Below, piece after piece: positions 25,519 to 34,267 of a stretch of DNA of 64,000 bases. Source of the DNA: Streptomyces sp. CB01249. Lineage in GTDB: Bacteria; Actinomycetota; Actinomycetes; Streptomycetales; Streptomycetaceae. Made by a program: the position numbers and the translations under genes. The DNA lies in assembly GCF_001905735.1 (NCBI RefSeq), contig NZ_LISW01000001.1, positions 62,001-126,000 of the forward strand. Direction: 5' to 3'. Each line of letters opens with the position of its first letter. The stretch's first letter is position 1. Below the pieces are notes generated by a model, which was given only the letters and a program-made list of their open reading frames with translations, was not told the DNA's origin and ran no database searches.

Positions 25519-27291
25519 ATGCTCCAGGCCATCGGACTCACCAGCACCCCCTCCCGTGGACAAGCCCCCGCAGTGGACGACCTCACCTTCGACGCGGAGC
25601 CGGGGTGCGTCACCGCCCTGCTGGGGGCGCCGGGTTCCGGAAAGACAGCGGCCCTGCGCTTGATGCTCGAACTGGAGCCCGGTCGGGGGGTGACCTACTT
25701 CCGGGGTCGGCCGCTGCATCGCGTTCCGTACCCGGCCGGTGAAGTGGGGGTGGTGCTGGGTGATGTGCCGGGGCACCCCGCCCGCACCGTTAGAGGGCAA
25801 CTCCGCATGCTCTGCGCCGCAGCCGGTGTGCCCGTATCCAGGGCTGACGAATTGCTCGACGCGGTGGGCCTCGCCGGTCTGCAGGATCAGCCCATCGCCA
25901 GGCTCTCCCTCGCCATGGACCGTCGGCTGGCACTTGCCTGCGCGTTGCTCGGGGACCCGCACACGCTCCTCCTGGACGATCCGGCCGAGGGTCTGGCGCC
26001 GAGAGAGGCCGACTGGCTGCACGGGATGCTGCGCTCCCACGCCGAGCGCGGCGGAACGGTGCTGTTCGCGACCAGGGACCCCAAGGAGGCTGCACGCTCG
26101 GCAGGCCATGTGGTCACCCTCGACGGTGGGCGCGTGGTCGCCGACCAGGACGGCGCGGCCTTTTCCCGTACCCGCCTGCGGCCTCGTGTGGCGGTCCGCT
26201 CCCCGCAGGCCGCCCGCCTCGCCGCGATCGTCAGCCGGGAAGCGCGTGCTGCCCGGCGGTCCGTGGAGGTCGTCGCCGAGGCGGCCGGCAACCGGCTCTC
26301 CGTGTACGGCAGCAGCTGCGCGGAAGTGGGCGACGCCGCGTTCCGGCACGGGCTTCCCGTTCACCAACTCGCCGACGAAGTGGGTGATATGCGTTCCGCG
26401 GGCGCGACCGAAGCCCCGGCCGGGCGCCGCGCCTCGGGTGACCACGTCGACGCCGCCTCCCGCACCCCACGCCCCGCCGCGAGGGGTGAGCTTCCACCGC
26501 CGATCAGGCGGCGCCCGGCCCGAGGGCCGTTGCGACCGGTGCGGTACGAACTGCGCCGCCTGTTCGGTGTGCGGACGACGGCCGTGATCCTGAGCGTCGT
26601 TCTGGCCGTTTCCGTGGGTCTCTCCGTACTGCTGGCCCGCGACGGCCGCACCCCGCTCGTCCATGTCATCGCCGCCTGGCCCTCGCTGCTGCCGCTTCCG
26701 CCCGCCGCACTCGGGGCCGGCCTCATCGGGGCGCTCTCCTTCGGCGACGAGTTCCGCTATCCAGCGCTCGCCGCCGGTCGGGGGAGTGTGCCCCGCAGAC
26801 TCGGTCTGCTCCTCGCCAAGCTGGCGGTGTCCGGGGGAGTCGCCCTCCTGCTGGCGCTGTTCGTCGCGCTGGCCTCGGCTGCGACCCTGCGCGTCGTGTA
26901 CGGCGGTAGCCTGCTCGATGTCCCCCCGAACGTGGTGTCGCTGGCGGTGAGCTGGTCCGCCCTGACCGTCGGTTGCGCCTGGGCCGGGCTGCTGGCCGCC
27001 GGCGTCTTCCGGGTGACGACCGCGGGCATCGCCGCCGTACTCGCCGTACCTGTGGTCATGGTGCCGCTCGTCGAGCGAATGCCGAAAATGGCGAGCACGC
27101 GTTCGATGTCTGGGCTTCCGGGCCGGCTGCGGGACCTGGCCTGGCTCCAGTGGCCGGGGGAGGCGGACCGGTGGATGTTGGCCGGCGCGAGGATCGTGGC
27201 GCAGCCCGTGGGGGCGGCCCTGGCCCTCTCTCTGTCAGCCCTGACCTGCGCGTTTCTTCTCACCAGCCTTCGGGGGAGGGTGCGTTGGTGA
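25519..27291 (+). CDS. ABC transporter: ATPase fused to a membrane domain, with degenerate ATPase motifs
   Basis: A 590-aa fusion. The N-terminal ABC domain has Walker A GAPGSGKT (36-43). The signature is RLSLAMDRR instead of LSGGQ, Walker B is LLLDDP (Asp replaces the catalytic Glu) and the H-loop histidine is Arg in FATRDP. Hydrolysis is therefore doubtful. After a Pro/Arg-rich linker (about 300-345), a permease half with about six membrane segments follows. ATG at 25519 is chosen because GAGAAG precedes it and it starts the conserved MLQAIGLT. It lies just upstream of whiH, with 160 bp between them. Substrate unknown. Confidence 0.82.
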   Translation: MLQAIGLTSTPSRGQAPAVDDLTFDAEPGCVTALLGAPGSGKTAALRLMLELEPGRGVTYFRGRPLHRVPYPAGEVGVVLGDVPGHPARTVRGQLRMLCAAAGVPVSRADELLDAVGLAGLQDQPIARLSLAMDRRLALACALLGDPHTLLLDDPAEGLAPREADWLHGMLRSHAERGGTVLFATRDPKEAARSAGHVVTLDGGRVVADQDGAAFSRTRLRPRVAVRSPQAARLAAIVSREARAARRSVEVVAEAAGNRLSVYGSSCAEVGDAAFRHGLPVHQLADEVGDMRSAGATEAPAGRRASGDHVDAASRTPRPAARGELPPPIRRRPARGPLRPVRYELRRLFGVRTTAVILSVVLAVSVGLSVLLARDGRTPLVHVIAAWPSLLPLPPAALGAGLIGALSFGDEFRYPALAAGRGSVPRRLGLLLAKLAVSGGVALLLALFVALASAATLRVVYGGSLLDVPPNVVSLAVSWSALTVGCAWAGLLAAGVFRVTTAGIAAVLAVPVVMVPLVERMPKMASTRSMSGLPGRLRDLAWLQWPGEADRWMLAGARIVAQPVGAALALSLSALTCAFLLTSLRGRVRW

Positions 27292-27380
27292 GCGTGCGGC
27301 GCGGCCGGAGGCGACCTCTTCGTAAGCCCTACTGTGAAACGTCCGGTTTATACCAGTAAGGCGTCAATTGAGGGGCGGGT

Positions 27381-27388
27381 GCCGATCA
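27381..27388 (+). promoter_or_regulatory. Candidate sigma-WhiG -10 element of whiH
   Basis: GCCGATCA matches the flagellar-type sigma-28/WhiG -10 GCCGATAA at 7 of 8 positions, 63 bp upstream of the whiH start. A possible -35 TCAA lies at 27364-27367. whiH is known to be transcribed by sigma-WhiG in S. coelicolor. The spacer here (13 nt) is shorter than in typical sigma-28 promoters, so the -35 assignment is uncertain. Confidence 0.5.
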
Positions 27389-27451
27389 CCCTTTCGTGTG
27401 CTTTTCAGCAAAGACCTCAAGGGGCGGATGGGACCCGCCGACAAAGGATGC

Positions 27452-28342
27452 GTGAGTACCCTTGCGCACACCATGATGACCACCGCCCGCTCCGCCGATT
27501 CCGGCCTCGCCGGCCCGGGCGAACTCGACCGTTACCCGTACGCGGAGGCGCCGGCCGGCGAGCGCGCCGCCGCGCGCTCCTGGGACGGTGCCGAAGCCGA
27601 GCTCGGCCGGGTGGGCCGACGGGGCTCGGCCAGCCGTGGCCGCGGGCTCCACGGCCAACTTGTTCAGCAGTTGGGGCAGATGATCGTGTCCGGCGACCTC
27701 GGTGCGGACCGCCCGCTGGTGCCCGAGGAGATCGGCCAGCGTTTCGAGGTTTCCCGGACCGTCGTGCGCGAATCGCTGCGCGTACTGGAGGCGAAGGGGC
27801 TGGTCAGCGCCCGCCCCAATGTCGGTACCCGAGTGCGGCCGGTCAGCGACTGGAATCTGCTCGATCCCGACATCATCGAATGGCGCGCCTTCGGCCCGCA
27901 GCGTGATGACCAGCGCCGTGAGCTGGGTGATCTCAGGTGGACGATCGAGCCACTTGCCGCCCGCCTTGCCGCAGGACATGGGCGTGAGGATCTTCAGCAG
28001 CGTCTTGTCGACATGGTCGAGATCATGGGACACGCGCTCGGTCAGGGCGACATGATCACGTGCGCCCGTGCCGACGCGGAGTTCCACGCCCTTCTCATCC
28101 AGGCCGCGGGCAACCGCATGCTGGAGCACCTTTCCGGGATCGTCTCCGCGGCGCTGCAGGTGTCCGGCGGCCCGGCCACCGCGTGCGACCGGCCCAGTGA
28201 GGCCTCGCTCGCCCTGCATGCGCGCATCGTGGACGCCCTCGCGTCCGGCGACTCGGCGGGAGCCGAGTCGGCCATGCGCCAGTTGCTGGTCGGGCACCAC
28301 GAGACGGAACGCGTGGTGCCGGCGCCGCGCGAGCAGCACTGA
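27452..28342 (+). CDS. whiH: Sporulation regulator WhiH (GntR family)
   Basis: A 296-aa GntR-family protein. The winged helix lies at about residues 75-140 (GLHGQLVQQLGQMIVSG, EEIGQRFEVSRTVVRESLR, VLEAKGLVSARPNVGTRVRP) and an FCD-type helical ligand domain follows. The N-terminal extension, starting VSTLAHTMMTTARSAD, and its place directly before hrdB identify it as WhiH, needed for sporulation septation in aerial hyphae. The GTG start follows AAAGGA. It is closed by a 13-bp hairpin, so it is separate from hrdB. Confidence 0.93.
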   Translation: MSTLAHTMMTTARSADSGLAGPGELDRYPYAEAPAGERAAARSWDGAEAELGRVGRRGSASRGRGLHGQLVQQLGQMIVSGDLGADRPLVPEEIGQRFEVSRTVVRESLRVLEAKGLVSARPNVGTRVRPVSDWNLLDPDIIEWRAFGPQRDDQRRELGDLRWTIEPLAARLAAGHGREDLQQRLVDMVEIMGHALGQGDMITCARADAEFHALLIQAAGNRMLEHLSGIVSAALQVSGGPATACDRPSEASLALHARIVDALASGDSAGAESAMRQLLVGHHETERVVPAPREQH

Positions 28343-28662
28343 CTGAGGCGCGGGCAGGTGTACGCGCCACGTGCCGTCGGACCCCGGTGGTCCGGCGGCA
28401 CAGGGCGGAGAGATGTCGCCTTGGTCGTGTTCATCGCAAATGGGGTGTGACTCGGGCCACGCGGAACGGCCGTAACACTCCTTGAAACAGCGCGATGACT
28501 TAAGAGGTGACCGTCGCAGAAGGAATACAGCAGCCGTCCAGGGCGCTGTGCAGTTCTGAGGCCAAGCCCGCGCCGTCGGTGCATTCCCCGCCCGTCGGTC
28601 GTCGGTTCCAGCCCTCTCCGGGCCGGACCGGAAGCCGTTTCCATCGTTCCGAGAGGTTGTTC
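28343..28662. other. Intergenic region upstream of hrdB
   Basis: 320 bp. It holds the whiH terminator at its start and an AT-richer segment around 28470-28505 (GTAACACTCCTTGAAAC and GATGACTTAAG), which probably contains the hrdB promoter recognised in Streptomyces by an ECF-type sigma factor. I cannot assign -35 and -10 with confidence. The hrdB ribosome binding site GAGAGG is at the 3' end. Confidence 0.5.
28370..28400 (+). terminator. Terminator hairpin after whiH
   Basis: 13-bp stem (28370-28382 and 28388-28400) with one G-T wobble and a 5-nt loop, 27 nt after the stop codon. Confidence 0.65.
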
Positions 28663-30210
28663 GTGTCGGCCAGCACATCCCGTACGCTCCCGCCGGAGAT
28701 CGCCGAGTCCGAATCTGTGATGGCGCTCATTGAGCGGGGAAAGGCTGATGGGCAGATCGCCGGCGATGACGTGCGTCGGGCCTTCGAGGCTGACCAGATT
28801 CCGCCAACCCAGTGGAAGAACGTTCTGCGCAGCCTCAACCAGATCCTCGAGGAAGAGGGTGTGACGCTGATGGTCAGTGCCGCGGAGCCGTCGAAGCGCG
28901 CCCGCAAGAGCGTTGCAGCGAAGAGCCCGGCCAAGCGCACCGCCACCAAGACCGTCGCGGCCAAGACGACGGTGACGCGGACTGTGGCGGCGCCCGCCGC
29001 ACCGTCCGCCGAGCCCGCGGACCCGGCGGCCGAGGAGGCTCCCGCGGCCGCTCCCGCGAAGAAGGCCGCAGCCAAGAAGACGGCAGCCAAGAAGACCGCT
29101 GTGAAGAAGACGGCGGCCAAGAAGACGGCCTCCAAGAAGGCCGGCAAGCAGGACGAGGAGATTCTCGACGGCGACGACGTCGTCGAGGAGGTCAAGGCTG
29201 GCAAGGGCGAGGAAGAGGAGGGCGAGGGCGAGAACAAGGGCTTCGTCCTCTCCGACGACGACGAGGACGACGCGCCCGCGCAGCAGGTCGCCGTCGCCGG
29301 TGCCACCGCCGACCCGGTCAAGGACTACCTCAAGCAGATCGGTAAGGTCCCGCTCCTCAACGCCGAGCAGGAGGTCGAGCTCGCCAAGCGCATCGAGGCG
29401 GGTCTGTTCGCCGAGGACAAGCTGGCGAACTCCGACAAGCTCGCTCCCAAGCTCAAGCGCGAGCTGGAGATCATCGCCGAGGACGGCCGTCGCGCCAAGA
29501 ACCACCTGCTGGAGGCCAACCTCCGTCTCGTGGTGTCGCTGGCCAAGCGTTACACCGGCCGCGGCATGCTCTTCCTGGACCTGATCCAGGAGGGCAACCT
29601 CGGTCTGATCCGCGCGGTGGAGAAGTTCGACTACACCAAGGGCTACAAGTTCTCCACGTATGCCACCTGGTGGATCCGTCAGGCGATCACCCGTGCCATG
29701 GCCGACCAGGCACGCACCATCCGTATCCCGGTGCACATGGTCGAGGTCATCAACAAGCTCGCCCGTGTCCAGCGCCAGATGCTCCAGGACCTGGGCCGCG
29801 AGCCCACCCCGGAGGAGCTGGCCAAGGAACTCGACATGACCCCCGAGAAGGTCATCGAGGTCCAGAAGTACGGCCGTGAGCCGATCTCCCTCCACACCCC
29901 GCTGGGTGAGGACGGGGACAGCGAGTTCGGTGACCTGATCGAGGACTCCGAGGCGGTCGTCCCGGCCGACGCGGTGAGCTTCACGCTCCTCCAGGAGCAG
30001 CTCCACTCGGTCCTGGACACGCTGTCCGAGCGTGAGGCGGGCGTGGTCTCCATGCGCTTCGGCCTCACCGACGGACAGCCGAAGACGCTGGACGAGATCG
30101 GCAAGGTCTACGGCGTGACGCGCGAGCGCATCCGTCAGATCGAGTCCAAGACCATGTCGAAGCTGCGCCACCCGTCGCGCTCGCAGGTTCTGCGGGACTA
30201 CCTCGACTAG
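28663..30210 (+). CDS. hrdB: Principal RNA polymerase sigma factor HrdB
   Basis: A 515-aa sigma-70 factor. An N-terminal region 1.1 part is followed by a Lys/Ala-rich and then acidic stretch (about 80-210) typical of actinomycete HrdB. Next come region 1.2 ([16 protein letters not shown] from 217), regions 2.1-2.4 with the Tyr/Trp block [17 protein letters not shown] (from 333), region 3 and region 4.2 ([14 protein letters not shown]), ending in RDYLD. The GTG at 28663 follows GAGAGG and begins [16 protein letters not shown], the known start of HrdB proteins. It is followed by a strong terminator, so the gene is monocistronic. Confidence 0.98.
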   Translation: MSASTSRTLPPEIAESESVMALIERGKADGQIAGDDVRRAFEADQIPPTQWKNVLRSLNQILEEEGVTLMVSAAEPSKRARKSVAAKSPAKRTATKTVAAKTTVTRTVAAPAAPSAEPADPAAEEAPAAAPAKKAAAKKTAAKKTAVKKTAAKKTASKKAGKQDEEILDGDDVVEEVKAGKGEEEEGEGENKGFVLSDDDEDDAPAQQVAVAGATADPVKDYLKQIGKVPLLNAEQEVELAKRIEAGLFAEDKLANSDKLAPKLKRELEIIAEDGRRAKNHLLEANLRLVVSLAKRYTGRGMLFLDLIQEGNLGLIRAVEKFDYTKGYKFSTYATWWIRQAITRAMADQARTIRIPVHMVEVINKLARVQRQMLQDLGREPTPEELAKELDMTPEKVIEVQKYGREPISLHTPLGEDGDSEFGDLIEDSEAVVPADAVSFTLLQEQLHSVLDTLSEREAGVVSMRFGLTDGQPKTLDEIGKVYGVTRERIRQIESKTMSKLRHPSRSQVLRDYLD

Positions 30211-30226
30211 GCCGCAACGGCGTCAT

Positions 30227-30275
30227 GACGCGGCGAGGGCCCGGAACCCTGAGGGTTCCGGGCCCTCGCCGCGTC
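30227..30275. terminator. Terminator of hrdB
   Basis: Perfect 23-bp inverted repeat (30227-30249 and 30253-30275) with a 3-nt loop TGA, 16 nt after the stop. It is one of the two strongest hairpins in the window. Confidence 0.9.
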
Positions 30276-30374
30276 GCGTTCCGCTCCTTGTGTGAGGTGC
30301 AAGACGGAGGTGCGCATCGGTGTCGCTGGAATGACTCTGGGTAGGCATGGTCCATCACAGAGTCAGGAGTACGC

Positions 30375-31205
30375 ATGTCCCGCACTGTCGTCCGCACCTT
30401 GACCGGGGCGCTCGCCCTTGCCGCCACCACGGCCGTGATACCGCTCGCTTCCCCCGCTTCGGCGGCCACCAACAGCATCATCATCGGAGGTCAGCCCGCC
30501 CACGTGGCGGACAGTCCCTGGGTGGTGGCGCTGTCCAGCCGTGACCGGTTCGGGGGTACCCGGGCCGGTCAGTTCTGCGGCGGTGTCGTGGTGGAGCCGA
30601 AGAAGGTGCTCACCGCCGCCCACTGCCTGAGCCGGGAGGCGCTGGGCACCGACGTGGACCAGGTGAGCGATCTGCGGATCATCTCCGGCCGGGACGAGCT
30701 GAACGGCACGGGCGGCAAGGAGATCCCGGTGAGCGGGACGTGGGTGAACCCCGGGTTCGACGCCACCACCAACAGCGGGGACGTCGCCGTACTCACCCTG
30801 TCCGAGGCGCTGCCTCAGACAGACACGATCCCCCTGGCCGAGGCCGGTGACTCGGCGTACAAGGCGGGGACACCCGCCGTCGTCTACGGCTGGGGCGACA
30901 CCACCGGGTACGGCGACTACGCGTCGTCGCTCCGGTCCGCCCAGGTGGACATCCTGCCCGACAGCTCGTGCAAGCAGGCGTACCCGGGCGGCAGCACGGG
31001 CACGTACGAGGCCTCATCGATGCTCTGCGCGGGCGAACCCGAGGGCGGGTACGACGCCTGTCAGGGGGACAGCGGAGGGCCTCTGGTGGCGCAGGGGAGG
31101 CTCGTGGGGCTGGTGTCCTGGGGGAACGGCTGCGGGCGCGCCGGGAGCCCCGGTGTCTACACGCGGATCTCCGCCGCCATCGGCTGGATGGCGAACGCCG
31201 GCTGA
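30375..31205 (+). CDS. Secreted trypsin-like serine protease (S1 family)
   Basis: A 276-aa precursor. A signal peptide (positive start MSRTVVR, hydrophobic core, ASPASA cleavage after residue 30) is followed by a five-residue propeptide and the mature end IIGGQ at 36. The catalytic triad is His83 (TAAHC), Asp136 (SGDVAVL) and Ser233 (GDSGGP). Asp227 in YDACQGDSGGP gives trypsin-like preference for Arg/Lys. Cysteines form the usual disulfide pairs (Cys68-Cys84, Cys218-Cys229 region). An ATG after AGGAG is the start. It is probably an extracellular nutrient or maturation protease. Confidence 0.94.
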   Translation: MSRTVVRTLTGALALAATTAVIPLASPASAATNSIIIGGQPAHVADSPWVVALSSRDRFGGTRAGQFCGGVVVEPKKVLTAAHCLSREALGTDVDQVSDLRIISGRDELNGTGGKEIPVSGTWVNPGFDATTNSGDVAVLTLSEALPQTDTIPLAEAGDSAYKAGTPAVVYGWGDTTGYGDYASSLRSAQVDILPDSSCKQAYPGGSTGTYEASSMLCAGEPEGGYDACQGDSGGPLVAQGRLVGLVSWGNGCGRAGSPGVYTRISAAIGWMANAG

Positions 31206-31230
31206 CGGCGCGGGCTCCGCAGGTACGAGA

Positions 31231-31262
31231 ACGGGCGGCTTCCCTCACGGGAGGCCGCCCGT
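31231..31262. terminator. Bidirectional terminator hairpin
   Basis: 14-bp stem (31231-31244 and 31249-31262) with one G-T wobble and loop TCAC, between the protease gene and the converging DUF7455 gene. Confidence 0.75.
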
Positions 31263-31308
31263 CGGCCGGTCCGGGACCGGCCCCTGGCTCGTCGTGGATG
31301 CAGAGGTG

Positions 31309-31539
31309 TCAGTGTTCCTCTTCGGCGGCTTGGGCCTGCACGGCCGTCAGTCGGTCCGTCTCATCCTGTATTTCCGCGGCGATCTTCTTGAGTTCCGGCT
31401 CGAACTTGCGACCGTGGTGGGCGCAGAAGAGCAGTTCACCGCCACTGATGAGCACGACGCGCAGGTAAGCCTGGGCGCCGCAACGGTCACAGCGGTCTGC
31501 TGCGGTCAGCGGGCTCGCGGGGGTCAGAACAGTAGTCAC
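31309..31539 (-). CDS. Small zinc-binding protein, DUF7455 type
   Basis: A 76-aa protein. An N-terminal CDRCG and a later FCAHHGRKF supply a likely Cys/Cys/Cys/His zinc site; the C-terminus is a charged helix (PELKKIAAEIQDETDRLTA). It sits divergently from parE, as I recall for other streptomycetes. Function unknown. The start is the ATG at 31539; the short length matches the family. Confidence 0.78.
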   Translation of the reverse strand: MTTVLTPASPLTAADRCDRCGAQAYLRVVLISGGELLFCAHHGRKFEPELKKIAAEIQDETDRLTAVQAQAAEEEH

Positions 31540-31973
31540 GTCGCCTCTTCTCTAGCTCGACGAGCTGTCGTACCAGGGTCAACATCCAACCAGGCCGAAA
31601 ACGTTCCCGCTCGTGGCTTTTCTTCGAAACTTCTTCTCGGGATGGCTGTCTGTTGCCGGTTCGCGGCGAATGTGCCGTATTGCGTGGCGCTACGGGTTTC
31701 GCGTTGCTTGGCTTGGTCAGTCCGGGCCGGCTGGCTTGCCGGTTGTTGATGAGGACGTGCCCGGAGCCTAAATGGTTCATGCCTGGAAGGGAACGTGATG
31801 TGCACGTCACCCCTGCGGGGGGATCGAACATGTATACGAGTCTGGTTTAGGGTGAGGTTCTTCTAGGGTGGCGTTTCACCCGCTCTACCAGGCATCGGTA
31901 CCCTCACAGCGGCACCGAAGCCGAGCCCGTGACCCTCAGGGCCCCAAATGAAATTCAGCGAGGAGCGAACCGC
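31540..31973. other. Divergent DUF7455 / parE promoter region
   Basis: 434 bp without a gene. It contains a candidate LexA box (31824-31839), a near-palindrome GTGATGTGCACGTCAC at 31795-31810 (7 of 8 positions pair), a possible -10 TAGGGT at 31848-31853, and the parE ribosome binding site GAGGAG. The rest shows no element I can name. Confidence 0.5.
31824..31839. promoter_or_regulatory. Candidate LexA box upstream of parE
   Basis: TCGAACATGTATACGA keeps a perfect left half TCGAAC and 4 of 6 bases of the right half GTTCGA. It overlaps a possible parE -35 region. It is weaker than the box in front of lexA. Confidence 0.35.
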
Positions 31974-34094
31974 GTGACCGCCGATACGTCCGTGCCGTCC
32001 ACTGCGCTGCTGACCGGAGCAGACCGAGACGGTTCCAACTACACCGCGCGGCACCTGCTCGTACTCGAGGGGCTCGAAGCGGTTCGCAAGCGCCCGGGTA
32101 TGTACATCGGGTCCACCGACAGCCGCGGTCTGATGCACTGCCTCTGGGAGATCATCGACAACTCCGTCGATGAAGCCCTCGGCGGCTACTGCGATCACAT
32201 CGAGGTCGTACTCCACGACGACAACTCCGTCGAGGTCCGGGACAACGGCCGGGGCATCCCGATCGACGTCGAGCCCAAGACGGGTCTTTCCGGCGTCGAG
32301 GTCGTCATGACCAAGCTGCACGCCGGAGGCAAATTCGGTGGCGGCTCCTACGCCGCGTCCGGAGGGCTGCACGGTGTGGGCGCCTCCGTGGTCAACGCCC
32401 TCTCCGCCAGGCTCGACGTCGAGGTCGACCGCAACAGCGCGACCCACTCGATCAGCTTCCGGCGTGGTGTCCCGGGGATCTTCACCGAGCAGGGCCCGGA
32501 CAGCCCGTTCGACCCGGCCAACGGGCTGCGCAAGGGCAAGCGTGTCCCGAAGACGCGCACCGGCACGCGGGTGCGGTACTGGGCCGACCGGCAGATCTTC
32601 CTCAAGGACGCCAAGCTCAACCTGGAGACGCTTCACCAGCGGGCCCGCCAGACGGCCTTCCTCGTCCCCGGCCTGACCCTCGTCGTGCGCGACGAGCGTG
32701 GCCTGGACGGAGCGGGCAAGACGGAGGAGACCTTCCGCTTCGACGGCGGTATCAGCGAGTTCTGCGATTACCTGGCCCAGGACAAGGCCGTCTGCGACGT
32801 CCTGCGCCTGACCGGGCAGGGCACCTTCAAGGAGACCGTCCCGGTCCTGGACGACCGCGGACACATGACGCCCACCGAGGTCACGCGCGAACTGGGCGTG
32901 GACATCGCGCTGCGCTGGGGCACCGGGTACGAGACCAATGTGAAGTCGTTCGTCAACATCATCGCCACCCCCAAGGGCGGCACCCACGTGACCGGATTCG
33001 AGCGCTCCGTGACCAAGACGGTCAACGAGGTGCTGCGCTCCGCGAAGCTGCTGCGCGTGGCGGAGGACGACATCGTCAAGGACGACGCCCTCGAAGGCCT
33101 CACCGCGGTCGTGACCGTGCGCCTCGCGGAGCCGCAGTTCGAGGGCCAGACGAAGGAGGTGCTCGGCACCTCGGCGGCCAACCGGATCGTCGCCAACGTG
33201 GTGGCCAAGGAGCTCAAGGCGTTCCTGACCTCCACCAAGCGAGACGCGAAGGCCCAGGCCAGGGCCGTCCTCGACAAGGCGGTGGCGGCCGCTCGCACCC
33301 GGATCGCAGCCCGTCAGCACAAGGATGCGCAGCGTCGCAAGACGGCGCTGGAGTCGTCCTCCCTGCCGGCGAAGCTCGCAGACTGCCGTAGCGACGACGT
33401 GGAGCGCAGCGAGCTGTTCATCGTGGAGGGCGACTCCGCGCTCGGTACGGCGAAGCTCGCTCGGAACAGCGAGTTCCAGGCACTCCTGCCGATCCGCGGC
33501 AAGATCCTCAACGTTCAGAAGGCGTCGGTTTCCGACATGCTGAAGAACGCCGAGTGCGGTGCGATCATCCAGGTCATAGGAGCCGGCTCCGGGCGCACCT
33601 TCGACATCGACGCCGCCCGGTACGGCAAGATCGTCCTGCTGGTCGACGCCGATGTCGACGGCGCCCACATCCGGATCCTGCTGCTGACGCTCTTCCAGCG
33701 GTACATGCGGCCGATGGTCGAAGCGGGCCGGGTCTTCGCCGCCGTGCCGCCACTTCACCGGATCGAACTGGTCCAGCCCAAGAAGGGCCAGGACAAATAC
33801 ATCTACACCTACTCCGACAATGAGCTGCGCCAGCGGCTGCTGGAGCTCCAGCGCAAGAACATCCGCTACAAGGACTCGATCCAGCGCTACAAGGGGCTGG
33901 GCGAGATGGACGCCGACCAGCTGGCGGAGACGACGATGGACCCCCGGCACCGCACGCTGCGGCGGATCAACATCGGTGACCTGGAGTCCAGCGAGAAGGT
34001 CTTCGACCTGCTGATGGGCAACGAGGTGGCGCCGCGCAAGGAGTTCATCACCAGCTCGGCGGCGACGCTGGACCGCTCGCGCATCGACGTCTGA
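31974..34094 (+). CDS. parE: DNA topoisomerase IV subunit B (ParE)
   Basis: A 706-aa GyrB/ParE type II topoisomerase ATPase subunit. The GHKL ATPase has IIDNSVDEALGG, DNGRGIPID and GLHGVGASVVNALS. The TOPRIM metal site is EGDSALG (from 485) and DADVDGAHIR, and the C-terminal QRYKGLGEMDADQL is conserved. The GTG start follows GAGGAG. With ParC (44.2-46.7 kb) it forms topoisomerase IV, which unlinks daughter chromosomes. EGDSALG, where gyrase has EGDSAGG, together with the position near hrdB, favours ParE over GyrB. Confidence 0.94.
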   Translation: MTADTSVPSTALLTGADRDGSNYTARHLLVLEGLEAVRKRPGMYIGSTDSRGLMHCLWEIIDNSVDEALGGYCDHIEVVLHDDNSVEVRDNGRGIPIDVEPKTGLSGVEVVMTKLHAGGKFGGGSYAASGGLHGVGASVVNALSARLDVEVDRNSATHSISFRRGVPGIFTEQGPDSPFDPANGLRKGKRVPKTRTGTRVRYWADRQIFLKDAKLNLETLHQRARQTAFLVPGLTLVVRDERGLDGAGKTEETFRFDGGISEFCDYLAQDKAVCDVLRLTGQGTFKETVPVLDDRGHMTPTEVTRELGVDIALRWGTGYETNVKSFVNIIATPKGGTHVTGFERSVTKTVNEVLRSAKLLRVAEDDIVKDDALEGLTAVVTVRLAEPQFEGQTKEVLGTSAANRIVANVVAKELKAFLTSTKRDAKAQARAVLDKAVAAARTRIAARQHKDAQRRKTALESSSLPAKLADCRSDDVERSELFIVEGDSALGTAKLARNSEFQALLPIRGKILNVQKASVSDMLKNAECGAIIQVIGAGSGRTFDIDAARYGKIVLLVDADVDGAHIRILLLTLFQRYMRPMVEAGRVFAAVPPLHRIELVQPKKGQDKYIYTYSDNELRQRLLELQRKNIRYKDSIQRYKGLGEMDADQLAETTMDPRHRTLRRINIGDLESSEKVFDLLMGNEVAPRKEFITSSAATLDRSRIDV

Positions 34095-34142
34095 GCGTCC
34101 GTTCCGAGGCCCGGCCGGTGTTCCGGCGCGGGGCGGGCCCCG

Positions 34143-34183
34143 GATGTCGTCTCCACCCGTGGGTGGAGACGACATCTCCACCC
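34143..34183 (+). terminator. Overlapping alternative hairpins downstream of parE
   Basis: Segment 1 (34143-34158) pairs perfectly over 16 bp with segment 2 (34161-34176). Segment 2 can instead pair with segment 3 (tctccaccc, 34175-34183) through its first nine bases (34161-34169). The two hairpins exclude each other. This is a terminator candidate for parE; the A-A'-A layout also fits an attenuator ahead of the next gene at 34268. Confidence 0.6.
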
Positions 34184-34267
34184 ATGATCCACCCGGGAGC
34201 CGATCTGCTCGGCCGGGCTCTTCCGTAGCTTCGGAGACGCAGAACTTCTCGCATCTCGGAGGCGCCC

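Noticed and set aside
31795..31810. Crp-type site GTGATGTGCACGTCAC near parE
   Set aside because: The distance between the half-sites (TGTGA and TCACA-like) does not fit the Crp spacing; it is only an imperfect palindrome of unknown use.
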